From Porticoccaceae bacterium (GTDB taxonomy: Bacteria; Pseudomonadota; Gammaproteobacteria; Pseudomonadales; Porticoccaceae): a stretch of 64,000 nt of DNA. Under the pieces are notes generated by a model. The model worked only from the letters and a program-made list of their open reading frames with translations. It was not told where the DNA came from and did not search any database. Within the stretch, counting starts at the first letter, position 1, and each line of letters begins with the position of its first letter. The stretch spans positions 1 to 64,000 of the forward strand of contig BPKH01000001.1 in the NCBI GenBank assembly GCA_026005035.1, written 5' to 3'. A program made the position numbers and the translations under genes. Below are positions 43,704-52,775 of this stretch, one piece after another.

Positions 43704-43972
43704 CCGCGCGCCTGGTGGAAATCCTGCGCCGCCAGGCGCGCCGCCTCGCCGCCGGCGAGGCTCGGCAGCGCCCCCTGGCGGCGACCGCCCTGCTCGGCAC
43801 CCTGGGGTTGGTCTTCGTGCTGCCGGTGGTGGCCGGCGCCTACCTGGGGCTGTGGCTCGACCAGCGTTCGCCCGGCTACTCCCTGCGCTGGACGCTGGGC
43901 TTCATCCTCCTCGGCGTGGTGATCGGGGCGAGCAACGTCTACTTTCTGCTGCGGGAAGCGGACGATGATTGA
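43700..43972 (+). CDS. atpQ: N-ATPase small membrane subunit AtpQ (AtpI-like)
   Basis: 90-residue protein with a basic N-terminus and two membrane helices (ALLGTLGLVFVLPVVAGAYLG and the GFILLGVVIGASNVYFLL segment), like AtpI/AtpQ. GTG start overlapping the atpC stop. In other N-type operons atpQ is followed by atpR; here atpB starts only 7 nt inside this gene's end, so atpR is missing. Confidence 0.85.
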
Positions 43973-44657
43973 GCTGCCGCTGTTCCCCGTGCCGGCGTTG
44001 CAACTGGGTGTGCTGACCCTCTCCGACACGGCCCTCGCCGGCCTGCTGGTCACCGCCCTGCTGGCGGTTGCCGCCCTGGCCGTGCGCCGCGCCCTGACGC
44101 GGGCGCCCGCCGGGCGGCTGGCGGTCGCCGGCGAGGCGGTGGTGACGGCCATCGAGGGAGCCATCGAGGCGGTGGCGCCGGGACAGGGGCGGCGCCTGTT
44201 GCCCCTTATCGGCACCCTGTGGATCTACCTGGTGGCGGCCAACCTCATCGGCCTGGTGCCCGGCTTGACCTCCCCCACCCGCGATCTCTCCGCCACCGCC
44301 GCCCTCGCTCTACTGGTGTTTCTCTCCACCCACTGGTTCGCCATGCGAACGCTGGGAGTTGCCGCCCACCTGCGCCACTACCTCTATCCCACGCCGCTGC
44401 TGCTCCCCTTCCACCTGGTGAGCGAAATCAGCCGCACGGTGGCGCTGGCGGTGCGGCTGTTCGGCAACATCGCCAGCATGGAGACGGCGGCCGTGCTGCT
44501 CTTGGCGATCGCCGGATTCCTGGCACCGGTCCCGATCCTGGTCCTCCACGTGGTGGAAGGCCTGGTACAGGCGTACATCTTTGGTATGCTCGCGCTCGTC
44601 TACATCGCCGGCAGCCTCGAGGTGCTGGAGCGGCGACGGTCGAGGGAAAAGCGATGA
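43965..44657 (+). CDS. atpB: N-ATPase subunit a
   Basis: Membrane stator and ion half-channels, 230 residues and about five helices. The conserved arginine is in RTVALAVRLFGNIASMET (the R of VRLFGN), which faces the c ring. Followed by atpE with an ATGA overlap. Confidence 0.95.
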   Translation: MIELPLFPVPALQLGVLTLSDTALAGLLVTALLAVAALAVRRALTRAPAGRLAVAGEAVVTAIEGAIEAVAPGQGRRLLPLIGTLWIYLVAANLIGLVPGLTSPTRDLSATAALALLVFLSTHWFAMRTLGVAAHLRHYLYPTPLLLPFHLVSEISRTVALAVRLFGNIASMETAAVLLLAIAGFLAPVPILVLHVVEGLVQAYIFGMLALVYIAGSLEVLERRRSREKR

Positions 44658-44926
44658 GCGAACTCGGCGAGTTCAGTCTCGCGTCGACGGTGGTGGCCGT
44701 CTTGGGCATGGCCATCGGCGTACTGGGTCCGGCCGTCGGCATGGGGATCGCCACCAGCCGCGCCCTGGAGGCCTTGGCCCGCCAGCCGGAGGCGGAGCGG
44801 GCCATCTCGCGGGCACTGTTCATCGGCCTGGCGATGATCGAATCGCTGGCCATCTACGTGCTCGTGGTGGTGCTGATCGTCCTCTTCCGCAACCCCCTGC
44901 TCGCCCACCTCCTGCCCGCGCCCTAA
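44654..44926 (+). CDS. atpE: N-ATPase subunit c
   Basis: 90-residue hairpin of the c ring, with the polar loop ARQPEA. The ion-binding Glu is in MIESLAIY, and the ES pair and Tyr match Na+-type rings (ESTGIY in Ilyobacter). The position that is Gln32 in that ring is Met here (VGMG in place of VGQG), so the Na+ site is not complete. Overlaps atpB by 4 nt. Confidence 0.94.
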   Translation: MSELGEFSLASTVVAVLGMAIGVLGPAVGMGIATSRALEALARQPEAERAISRALFIGLAMIESLAIYVLVVVLIVLFRNPLLAHLLPAP

Positions 44927-44944
44927 GGCGGTGGAGGGTGGCGC

Positions 44945-45685
44945 GTGGACCTCGATCCCACCACTTTTGCACTGCAAATCCTCAACTTTGCCGTCCTGGT
45001 GTGGCTGCTCGGGCGCTTTTTGTACCGCCCGGTGCTCGCCGCCCTGGAGCAACGCCGCGCGGAACTCGAGGCCAAGCGGCGCGAAGCCGAGGAAGCGCTC
45101 GCCCGAGCGCGCGCCCTGGAGGCGGAATACCGCGGGCGCCTCGCCGCTTGGGAGGAGGAAAAGGCGCGCCTGCGCCGCGCCCTGGGGGAGGAGCTGGAAG
45201 CCGAGCGAGCGCGGCGGATGGCGGCACTCGGCGAGGAGCTCGAGCGCGAGCGGGAACAAGCCCGCCGGGCGGCCGAGGAGGCACTGCGCGAAGAGCGGCG
45301 GGATCTCGAGCGGCGCGCCGTGGAACAGGCCACCGCCTTTCTCGCCCGCCTGCTCGAGCCCTTTGCCCAGCCGGCGGTTGAGCGGGGCCTGGTGGAGCTG
45401 TTCATCGCCTGGCTCGAGCAATTGCCGGCGGAACGGCGGGAGGAGCTGCGCAAAGGGTATCGAGCCGGCCGCCTGCAACTGCTCACCGCCTTTCCCTTGC
45501 CGGAAGACCTGCGGCGGCGGCTGGCCGAACTGCTCGCCGGCGACAGCGAAGCGCCCCTACCCCACCGTTGCGATCCCACCCTGAAGGCCGGCATCGTCCT
45601 GGAAGACGGCGGTGCTCGCTACGCCGCGACCCTCCAGGACGAACTGAAACTCTTCGCCGAGTTGGGCCGTGAGCGCGAGGACTGA
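44945..45685 (+). CDS. atpF: N-ATPase subunit b with delta-like C-terminus
   Basis: 246 residues: one N-terminal membrane helix ([19 protein letters not shown]), a long charged coiled coil (residues 25-145), then a C-terminal globular part ([34 protein letters not shown]) resembling the C-terminal half of subunit delta. No separate atpH exists in the operon, in line with N-ATPases, where AtpF is thought to serve this role. GTG start. Confidence 0.92.
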   Translation: MDLDPTTFALQILNFAVLVWLLGRFLYRPVLAALEQRRAELEAKRREAEEALARARALEAEYRGRLAAWEEEKARLRRALGEELEAERARRMAALGEELEREREQARRAAEEALREERRDLERRAVEQATAFLARLLEPFAQPAVERGLVELFIAWLEQLPAERREELRKGYRAGRLQLLTAFPLPEDLRRRLAELLAGDSEAPLPHRCDPTLKAGIVLEDGGARYAATLQDELKLFAELGRERED

Positions 45686-47153
45686 ACCCTCCCTGCTCGA
45701 CCGGCGGTCTGCCGCGTTGGCCACCTACCGCCCCGCCGTGCGCCGTGCCGAGCGGGGCACGGTGGTGTCCGTGGGTGACGGGGTCGTGTGGATCGAGGGG
45801 CTGCGGAGCGCCGCCCTGGAAGACGTGGTGGAGTTCGCCGGCGGCGGCCGCGGGATGGTGTTCGACCTCGGCCGGGAGCTGGTCGGCGCCGTGCTGCTCG
45901 AGCAAGGGCAGGCCATCACCGCGGGCACGGTGGTGCGCCTCGGCGGTGGCAGGCTCGCCGTGCCGGTGGGCGATGGCCTGCTGGGACGGGTCTTGGATCC
46001 CCTCGGCAATCCCCTCGACGGCCTGCCGCCGCCGGCGGCGGCAGGACGCGCACCCATCTTTGCCCCGGCGCCGCCGCTCCTCGAGCGCGATTTCGTCTCC
46101 CAGCCCCTCTACACCGGCATCGCTCTCATCGATGCCCTGCTGCCCATCGGTCGCGGCCAGCGCCAGCTGATTCTAGGCGACAGCGGGCTCGGCCGCACCA
46201 GCCTGGCGCTCGACGCGGTGTTTTGCCAGCGGAACCAGGGCGTGTTGTGCGTCTACGTGTCCATCGGCCAGCGCCGCTCGGCGGTGGTGAGCACCCTGGA
46301 GTGGCTGCGCCACCACGGGGCCATGGACCACACGGTGGCGGTGGTGGCCGAGGGCAGTGCCTTGCCGGGGCTGCAGTATCTGGCGCCGTACGCCGGCTGC
46401 GCCCTCGGCGAGTATTGGATGCGCCGCGGGCGGGACGTGCTGGTGGTCTACGACGACCTATCCAGCCACGCCGTGGTGTACCGCGAGCTGTCGCTGCTCC
46501 TCGCTCGCCCCCCCGGCCGCGAAGCCTATCCCGGGGACATCTTTTCCATCCACGCGCGCCTGCTCGAGCGCGCCACTCGGCTCTGCGCCGCCTGCGGCGG
46601 CGGCAGCCTCACCGCCCTGCCCCTGGTCGGCACCCAACAGGGAGAGATCGCCGCCTACATCCCCACCAACCTGATCTCCATCACCGACGGCCAGGTACTC
46701 CTCGACCGGGAGCTCTTCGCCGCCGGGCAGCTACCGGCGGTGGACGTGCGCCGCTCGGTGTCGCGCATCGGCGGCAAGGCGCAACACCCGCGCATCCGCG
46801 CCGAGGCCGGACGCATCAAGCTCGACTACTTGCAGTTCCTCGAACTGGAGAACTTCACCCGCCTGGGAGCGCGCCTGGAGCCCGCCCTGGAGCGCGCCAT
46901 CGAGCGCGGGCGGGTGCTGCGCGCCCTGTTCGTCCAGGAACGCTTCGCGCCGCTTGCGCCGCGGGCGCTCCTCGCGCTCCTCGTGGCCTTCAACGAGGGG
47001 CTGTTCGACGCCGTGCCACCGGCCCGGGCCGGCGAAGCCCGCAGCCGCCTCATCGCCGCGGTGGACGCCTCCGATTTGGACCTGGACAGCCCGCGGGAGC
47101 GGTTCGCCGCCCTGGCCTCCGCCGCCCTCGGCGAATTCCGCGCCCATGGCTGA
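45669..47153 (+). CDS. atpA: N-ATPase subunit alpha
   Basis: 494-residue alpha subunit. The P-loop reads [12 protein letters not shown], with Arg where alpha subunits normally have the nucleotide-binding Lys (GxxxxGKT). The arginine finger in [10 protein letters not shown] is present, as are VYDDLS and [14 protein letters not shown] start inside the end of atpF (17-nt overlap). Overlaps atpG by 8 nt. Confidence 0.94.
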   Translation: MSARTEPSLLDRRSAALATYRPAVRRAERGTVVSVGDGVVWIEGLRSAALEDVVEFAGGGRGMVFDLGRELVGAVLLEQGQAITAGTVVRLGGGRLAVPVGDGLLGRVLDPLGNPLDGLPPPAAAGRAPIFAPAPPLLERDFVSQPLYTGIALIDALLPIGRGQRQLILGDSGLGRTSLALDAVFCQRNQGVLCVYVSIGQRRSAVVSTLEWLRHHGAMDHTVAVVAEGSALPGLQYLAPYAGCALGEYWMRRGRDVLVVYDDLSSHAVVYRELSLLLARPPGREAYPGDIFSIHARLLERATRLCAACGGGSLTALPLVGTQQGEIAAYIPTNLISITDGQVLLDRELFAAGQLPAVDVRRSVSRIGGKAQHPRIRAEAGRIKLDYLQFLELENFTRLGARLEPALERAIERGRVLRALFVQERFAPLAPRALLALLVAFNEGLFDAVPPARAGEARSRLIAAVDASDLDLDSPRERFAALASAALGEFRAHG

Positions 47154-47958
47154 GCGGAGCCGGCTCGCGCGGCGTGTTGCCGCGCTGGAAGAGCTGGGCG
47201 GCCTGCTCGAGGCGATGAAAAACCTCGCCGGCGCCGAGGCGCAGCGGCTCCAGCACATCGCCCTGGCATCCGCGGCGTCGCTCGCTGAATTGGAAGAAGC
47301 GGCCGCCGCCTTCGCCGGCGCCTTTCCCGACCTCGTGCCGGCGCCTCGCCCGCCGCGCCTCCATCTGGCGGTGGGCAGCGAGCGGGGCTTCTGCGGCCCT
47401 CTCAACCACCAGCTCGTCGCGGCGTTGGCGGAAGAGGGGGAAGTGCCCCTGGTGGTCGTGGGCAGGCGGCTGGCCCGCCTGTTGGCGGGCGAGGCGCGCC
47501 TTGCCCTGGCGCTGCCCGGGCCGGTGGTCGCGGAGGAGATCGCCTCCTGCGTGGACGAGATCGCCGCCGCCCTCTTCCGCCTCGGCCCCATGGAGGCGGG
47601 CGAAACCCTCCTGTGCACCCACTACGACGGAGCGGGGCGATTGCGCCGGACCCGCCTGTGGCCGGCATTCCCGGCGACGGCGGCCCCCGCCGCCTGGCCG
47701 ATCCTCCAACTCGATCCGCAGGACCTAGCCCTCGCCCTGGCCCGCACTCGACTCGAGGCGGCTCTGGAGGGGGTGCTGGCCGAATCTCTCGCCCACGAGG
47801 AGCGCGCCCGCGCCCGCCACCTGGAGCAGGCGGTGGAGCGGCTCGCGGAGCGTGCCGAAACTCTGCGCCGGCGGTTGCACCGCTTGCGCCAGGAAGAGAT
47901 CATCGAGGAGATCGAGGTGATCCTCCTCTCGAGCCGCGCCGGTGCCGCCGGGGGATGA
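47146..47958 (+). CDS. atpG: N-ATPase subunit gamma
   Basis: 270-residue central stalk subunit: N-terminal helix ([22 protein letters not shown]) and C-terminal helix ([22 protein letters not shown]) that form the coiled coil, with [14 protein letters not shown] in between, close to the family motif SDRGLCGGLN. Last gene of the operon. The following genes converge on it with no clear terminator in the 5-nt gap. Confidence 0.92.
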   Translation: MAERSRLARRVAALEELGGLLEAMKNLAGAEAQRLQHIALASAASLAELEEAAAAFAGAFPDLVPAPRPPRLHLAVGSERGFCGPLNHQLVAALAEEGEVPLVVVGRRLARLLAGEARLALALPGPVVAEEIASCVDEIAAALFRLGPMEAGETLLCTHYDGAGRLRRTRLWPAFPATAAPAAWPILQLDPQDLALALARTRLEAALEGVLAESLAHEERARARHLEQAVERLAERAETLRRRLHRLRQEEIIEEIEVILLSSRAGAAGG

Positions 47959-47963
47959 GCGGC

Positions 47964-49052
47964 TCAACTGCTCCGGCGCCGGAAGAGGAGGCCGGCGGCG
48001 GCGAGGCTCGCCAGGGCGATGGGCAGCAGGGGCCAGTACTGATCCGCCAGCGCGGCCACGCCGGCCCCTTCCAGGAAGACGCCGCGGACCACCACCAAAA
48101 AGTAGCGCAAGGGGTCGAGCCGCGTGAGCCACTGGACGGGCTCGGGCATGTTGGCGATGGGGGTGGCAAACCCGGACAGGATGACCGCCGGCACCAGGAA
48201 GAGAAAGGCGCCGAGCAACGCCTGCTGTTGGGTGACCGCCAGGGCGGAAATCATCAGCCCCACCCCCACTGCGGCCAGGGCGAACAACACCATTCCCAGA
48301 TAGAGGGCGGCCAAGCTACCTTCCAGGGGCACGCGGAACCAGAGCAGCGCGGCGACGAGGATCAGGGTGCCTTCGGCCATCCCCACCACCACCCCGGGCA
48401 GCGACTTTCCGGCCAAAATCTCCCACGAGCTCAAGGGGGTCACCAGCAGCTGATCAAAGGTGCCCGCCTCCCGTTCCCGCGCCACCGACAGGGCGGTGAC
48501 CACCAGGGTGAGGGAAAAACTCAGTACCGCCACCAAGCCGGGCACGAAAAACCAGCGCGACTCCAGGTTTGGGTTGTACCAACTGCGCACCGTCAGGCCG
48601 GGCGCGCCATCGCCGCCGCGCGCGGCGAAGCGCGCCACCACCTCCGCCGCGTAGCCCTGGACGAGGAGCGCCGTGTTGGAGTTGCGCCCGTCCAAGAGGA
48701 GCTGCACCGGCGCCACCTCACCGCGCGCCAAGCGGGCGCCGAAATCTTCGGCGAGGTGCACCACCGCGCGCACCTCGCCCTGGTCCAGCAGTGCTGCCAC
48801 CTCGTGGCCGCTGTGCAGCTGGCGCCGAATGGCGAAATGGGGGGAGCCGGCGAAGCGGGCGAGCAGCTCCCGCGCCTCGCGCCCGCCGTCCTCGTCCCAG
48901 ACGGCGATGGGCACCCGCTCGAGTTCGAAGGTGGCGGCGTAGGCGAAGAGAAAGAGCTGCATCAGCGGCGGCGCCACCAGGATCAGGCGGGCCCTGCGGT
49001 CCTTGAGCAGAGCGCGCAATTCCTTGACGACCAGCGCCCACAGTCGGGTCAC
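47964..49052 (-). CDS. ABC-2 type exporter permease (YhhJ-like), distal
   Basis: 362-residue permease: one N-terminal helix with a large periplasmic loop (residues 45-175), then five helices at the C-terminus, as in YhhJ/YbhR. Contains EREAGTFDQLLVTPLSSWEILAGK, the conserved cytoplasmic turn of ABC-2 permeases. Second of two paralogous permeases; the upstream one overlaps it by 4 nt. Confidence 0.92.
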   Translation of the reverse strand: MTRLWALVVKELRALLKDRRARLILVAPPLMQLFLFAYAATFELERVPIAVWDEDGGREARELLARFAGSPHFAIRRQLHSGHEVAALLDQGEVRAVVHLAEDFGARLARGEVAPVQLLLDGRNSNTALLVQGYAAEVVARFAARGGDGAPGLTVRSWYNPNLESRWFFVPGLVAVLSFSLTLVVTALSVAREREAGTFDQLLVTPLSSWEILAGKSLPGVVVGMAEGTLILVAALLWFRVPLEGSLAALYLGMVLFALAAVGVGLMISALAVTQQQALLGAFLFLVPAVILSGFATPIANMPEPVQWLTRLDPLRYFLVVVRGVFLEGAGVAALADQYWPLLPIALASLAAAGLLFRRRSS

Positions 49053-50140
49053 GCCAACCTCCGCGGCATGGCGCGCAGGGCGAGGGCGAGAAAGAAAAGT
49101 GCCTCGCCGGCCAGCGCGAGACCGTGGCGCGCCAACAGGGCGGGGACGTCGCCGGCGAGAAAGCCGGACTGGAGAAGCGCCACGAAGTGGCGCGCCGGGA
49201 CCAGTTCGGCCACGAGGCGCACCGGCGCCGGCATGGCGGCCACCTCAAAGAGAAACCCCGAGAGCATGAAGGCGGGCAAAAAGGTGGCAAAGAGCGCCAC
49301 CTGGGCGGCCAGGAACTGGCTGCGGGTCGCCGCCGAGATGGCCAGGCCCAGCGCCAGGCAAGCGAGCAGGTAGAGCGCCGCAACCCCGCCGAGCACCCCC
49401 AGGGAACCGCGCAGCGGCACCCCGAAAGCGGCCACCGCCGCGGCCACGACCACCGCCATGCTGGCCATACCCAGGGCAAAATAGGGCAACAGCTTGCCGG
49501 CGATCAGTGCGCCCCGTTCCAGCGGCGTGGCGAGCAGGGCCTCGAAGGTGCCCCGCTCCCACTCCCGGGCGACCACCATGGCGGTGAGCAGACTCCCGGT
49601 GAGGGTCATGACGATGGCCACCAGCCCCGGCACCAGGAAGTGGCGGCTTTCGGCCGCCGGATTGAACCAGATGCGCGGGACGAGCACCGCACCTGCGCGC
49701 CCCGCGGCCGCCCGCCAGTGCTCCCAGGCGCCTTCGACGTAACCGGCGACGAGCCGCGCCTGGTTGGCGTCGACCCCGTTCAGGTAGAGGGCAGCCGCCG
49801 TCTCGCCCGCCGCCAGCCGCTGTTCGAAGTCGGCGCCCAGCCAGAGGATCCCGTCCAACCGGTGCGCTAGGAAGTCCGCTTCCGCCGCCGCGAAATGGCG
49901 GTAGAGGACGGGGTGGAAGTACTCGGATTGGGCGAAGCGCGAGATCAGATCCCGCGCCGGCCCCCCGCTCGCTTCCACCACCAGTCCCAAGCGGACGTTG
50001 CGCGCATCCAAGGAGACCGCGTAGCCGAACAGCGCGAGCAACAGCAGGGGCATGGCGAAGGCGATGGCGATGCTGGAGGGATCGCGCACCACCTGGAGCG
50101 CTTCCTTGCGCAGCAGGGCGGCGAGCCTTCGCGCCCTCAC
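49049..50140 (-). CDS. ABC-2 type exporter permease, proximal
   Basis: 363 residues, paralogue of the next gene: EWERGTFEALLATPLERGALIAGK is the equivalent turn. N-terminal helix after LLRKEALQVVRDPSS, periplasmic loop with NGVDANQARLV, and five C-terminal helices. GTG at 50140 overlaps the ATPase stop. The two permeases most likely form a heterodimer. Confidence 0.92.
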   Translation of the reverse strand: MRARRLAALLRKEALQVVRDPSSIAIAFAMPLLLLALFGYAVSLDARNVRLGLVVEASGGPARDLISRFAQSEYFHPVLYRHFAAAEADFLAHRLDGILWLGADFEQRLAAGETAAALYLNGVDANQARLVAGYVEGAWEHWRAAAGRAGAVLVPRIWFNPAAESRHFLVPGLVAIVMTLTGSLLTAMVVAREWERGTFEALLATPLERGALIAGKLLPYFALGMASMAVVVAAAVAAFGVPLRGSLGVLGGVAALYLLACLALGLAISAATRSQFLAAQVALFATFLPAFMLSGFLFEVAAMPAPVRLVAELVPARHFVALLQSGFLAGDVPALLARHGLALAGEALFFLALALRAMPRRLA

Positions 50141-51843
50141 GCCGCCTCCCGCCCGCGGCGGCTTTGCAGGAGCGCGACGAAGGCCTCCTCCAGACTCGCC
50201 GCGGCGGCGCGCTGGCGAATCTCGCCGGGCGTGCCGCAGGCGAGCGGCTCGCCGTCGGCCAGGATCAGGAGGCGGTCGCAGTACTCCGCCTCTTCGAGGT
50301 AGTGGGTGGTGACCAGCACCGCCACGCCGCTGTCCGCCAGGGCCGAGATCCAGCGCCACAACTCTCTGCGCATCAGGGGATCCACTCCCGAGGTGGGTTC
50401 GTCCAGAAAGAGCACCTCGGGTTCGTGGAGCAGGGCCACCGCCAGGGCGAGGCGCTGGCGGTAGCCGAGGGGCAGTGTGCCCGCCCGCTCTCCGGCCACC
50501 TCCTCCAGGCCGAAGGTGGCGAGCGCCCAGGCCCGCCGCGATCGGCGCCGCCGCCCGGTCAGGCCGTAGGCGCCGGCGAAAAAGTCGAGATTTTCACCGA
50601 CCGCCAGGTCTCCGTAGAGGGAAAACCGCTGGGCCAGGTAGCCGATCCGCGCCCGCGCGGGGGCGCGGCGCAAGTCGCCGCCGGCCACGGACAGTCGCCC
50701 GCCGCTGGCCGGCATCAGGCCGCAGAGCATGCGAAAGAGGGTCGACTTGCCGGCGCCGTTGGCGCCCAACAGGCCGAACACCTCTCCTGGGCGCACGGTG
50801 AAGGAAACGCCCCGGACGGCCACGAAATCGCCGAAGCGCTTGACCGCTCCCTCCACCTCCACCGCCGGCCGCGAGGTGCGAGGGCGCGGCTCCAGGCGGG
50901 GCGGCGGCGGCACCGGGCGGTCGAGCAGGAGCACAAAGGCGTCCGCGAAGCGCGCCTGGGCGGGGGCGAGCCCCAGCCCGGGACAGCGCTGCCGCAGGCG
51001 TGCCGCCAGGGCGTCCGGCTGCCAGGAGCGGCGGGCGAGCAGGCGCAACCCATCGCCGTCGGGAGAAAGGTCGAGCAGTTCCGGGGCGCCGCTCAAAAGC
51101 CCTGCCAGCTCCCGCGGCGAGCGGCCCGTCGCCCGGGCGTGGAAGACCCGCCCGGCGAGCGCGGCGGTGAAGGCAGCGGGGGGTCCCGCGCCCAACAAGC
51201 GGCCACGCTCGAGCACCCAGGCGCGGTCGCAGCGCTCCGCCTCGTCCAGGTAACCGGTGCTGAGCAGGACGGCCGCGCCCTCGCGGGCGAGGGTTTCGAT
51301 CATCGCCCACAGTTCGCGTCGCGAGAGGGGATCCACACCCACCGTGGGCTCGTCCAGAAGCAGGAGGCGGGGACGGCCCAGGAGGGCACAGGCCAGCGCC
51401 AGTTTCTGCTTCATGCCCCCCGATAGCCGCCCCACCCGCCGCACCGTGAAGGGCGCGAGCCCGGCGAGCTCCAGGGAGGCCTCCATCCGCCGTCGCCGCT
51501 CGGCGCCGCTCAATCCCCGCAGGTCGGCGTACAGCGCCAGGTTTTCAGCCACCGTGAGCTCTTCGTAGAGGCCGAAATGCTGGGGCATGTAGCCCAAGCG
51601 GGCGCGAACCTCGGTCCCTGCGGTCAGCGGATCGCGCCCGAACACCTCGAGCCGTCCCGCGTCCGGCGCCAACAGGCCCACGGCGAGGCGCAGCAAGGTG
51701 GTCTTGCCAGCGCCGTCCGGTCCCACCAGGCCGGTGACCGTCCCCTCCTCCACCCGGCCGTCGACGCCGGCGAGCGCGGTGATGGGACCGCGCTCACCGG
51801 AGAAGCGCTTGACGAGGCCTGCGAACGCCAGCGGCGGACTCAC
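50137..51843 (-). CDS. Double ABC ATPase of an RbbA/YbhF-type exporter
   Basis: 568 residues with two nucleotide-binding domains in tandem. First: Walker A GPDGAGKTTLLR, signature LSGGMKQKLALA, Walker B LLLLDEPTVGVDPLS. Second: GANGAGKSTLFRM, degenerate signature LPLGYRQRLALA and LFLDEPTSGVDPLM. Unlike RbbA there is no fused membrane domain; the permeases are separate genes. GTG start overlapping the HlyD stop. Confidence 0.93.
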   Translation of the reverse strand: MSPPLAFAGLVKRFSGERGPITALAGVDGRVEEGTVTGLVGPDGAGKTTLLRLAVGLLAPDAGRLEVFGRDPLTAGTEVRARLGYMPQHFGLYEELTVAENLALYADLRGLSGAERRRRMEASLELAGLAPFTVRRVGRLSGGMKQKLALACALLGRPRLLLLDEPTVGVDPLSRRELWAMIETLAREGAAVLLSTGYLDEAERCDRAWVLERGRLLGAGPPAAFTAALAGRVFHARATGRSPRELAGLLSGAPELLDLSPDGDGLRLLARRSWQPDALAARLRQRCPGLGLAPAQARFADAFVLLLDRPVPPPPRLEPRPRTSRPAVEVEGAVKRFGDFVAVRGVSFTVRPGEVFGLLGANGAGKSTLFRMLCGLMPASGGRLSVAGGDLRRAPARARIGYLAQRFSLYGDLAVGENLDFFAGAYGLTGRRRRSRRAWALATFGLEEVAGERAGTLPLGYRQRLALAVALLHEPEVLFLDEPTSGVDPLMRRELWRWISALADSGVAVLVTTHYLEEAEYCDRLLILADGEPLACGTPGEIRQRAAAASLEEAFVALLQSRRGREAA

Positions 51844-52721
51844 TCGCCCCCCTTCGCCGCTCCGCCGCAGCCCAGCGCCTGCGCCTCTCGCGGAAGGATG
51901 CGCACCGTGGCCGGCATGCCCAAGCGGAGCTCCCCCTCGTCGTTGCAGGCCAACACCCGAATCTGGTAGACGAGGCGCGTGCGCAGCTCCGGGGTCTCCA
52001 CGTGGCGTGGGGTAAACTCGGCCACCGGGGAGACGAAGCCCACCCAGCCCGGGTAGCGCTTGCCGGGGAAGCTGTCGGTTTCGATCTCGGCGGCGAGCCC
52101 CGGCCGGATACGCCCCAACAGGGGCTCGGGCACCCAGGCGCGCACCCAGACCGGCTCCACCAGCGCCAGCCGCACCACGGGTGTGGTCGGCCCCACCAGA
52201 TCGCCCACCTCCGCCAGCCGTTCGACCACCACGCCACTGACCGGCGCCACCAGTTCGGTGTCCGCCAGCGCTTGATCGATCTCGGCGAGAGCCGCTCGCG
52301 CCGCCGCCACGCCCGCCTTCGCCACCCGGGCTTCGGCTTCCGCCAGGTCGGCCTCTTCCCGGGCGGCAAGCCCGCGCTGGGCGAGTTTCGCCACCCGCCG
52401 GTGGGTAGCGGCGGCCGCCGCCGCCCGCGCCTCGGCTGCGGCCACCTCGGCGGCAGCCCTTTGGCGCTGGGCAAGGAGCCGTGCGCGATGTTGGCGGGCC
52501 ACCACCTGACCCGCCTCCACCAGATCCCCCTCCTCGACCCACAGCTCCGCCAGGTGTTCGGCGGCCGGAAAGGAGAGGCGCACCTCCCGCCGCTCGACTG
52601 TGCCGTAAAAGACCGACTGATCGGCGGCCTCCAGGTTGCCCCCCACTTGCCGCCACTGCCAGGCGGCGCCGGCCACGACGACGGCCAGCGCGGCGCCGAG
52701 GAGCCTAGACTTTCCGAGCAC
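51840..52721 (-). CDS. HlyD-family membrane fusion protein (YhiI-like)
   Basis: 293 residues: N-terminal membrane anchor (LLGAALAVVVAGAAW), first half of the lipoyl-like domain (FPAAEHLAELWVEEGDLVEAGQVVA), an alpha-helical hairpin rich in Ala (residues 75-150), then the second half (VAPVSGVVVERLAEVGDLV) and a beta-barrel. First gene of the exporter operon HlyD - ATPase - permease - permease. Substrate unknown; related systems export drugs or peptides. GTG start. Confidence 0.92.
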   Translation of the reverse strand: MLGKSRLLGAALAVVVAGAAWQWRQVGGNLEAADQSVFYGTVERREVRLSFPAAEHLAELWVEEGDLVEAGQVVARQHRARLLAQRQRAAAEVAAAEARAAAAAATHRRVAKLAQRGLAAREEADLAEAEARVAKAGVAAARAALAEIDQALADTELVAPVSGVVVERLAEVGDLVGPTTPVVRLALVEPVWVRAWVPEPLLGRIRPGLAAEIETDSFPGKRYPGWVGFVSPVAEFTPRHVETPELRTRLVYQIRVLACNDEGELRLGMPATVRILPREAQALGCGGAAKGGE

Positions 52722-52775
52722 TCAGGGCCACTCCCTGGGGACCGGCGACGAGTTCAGCACGCGGCACGTCCCCGG

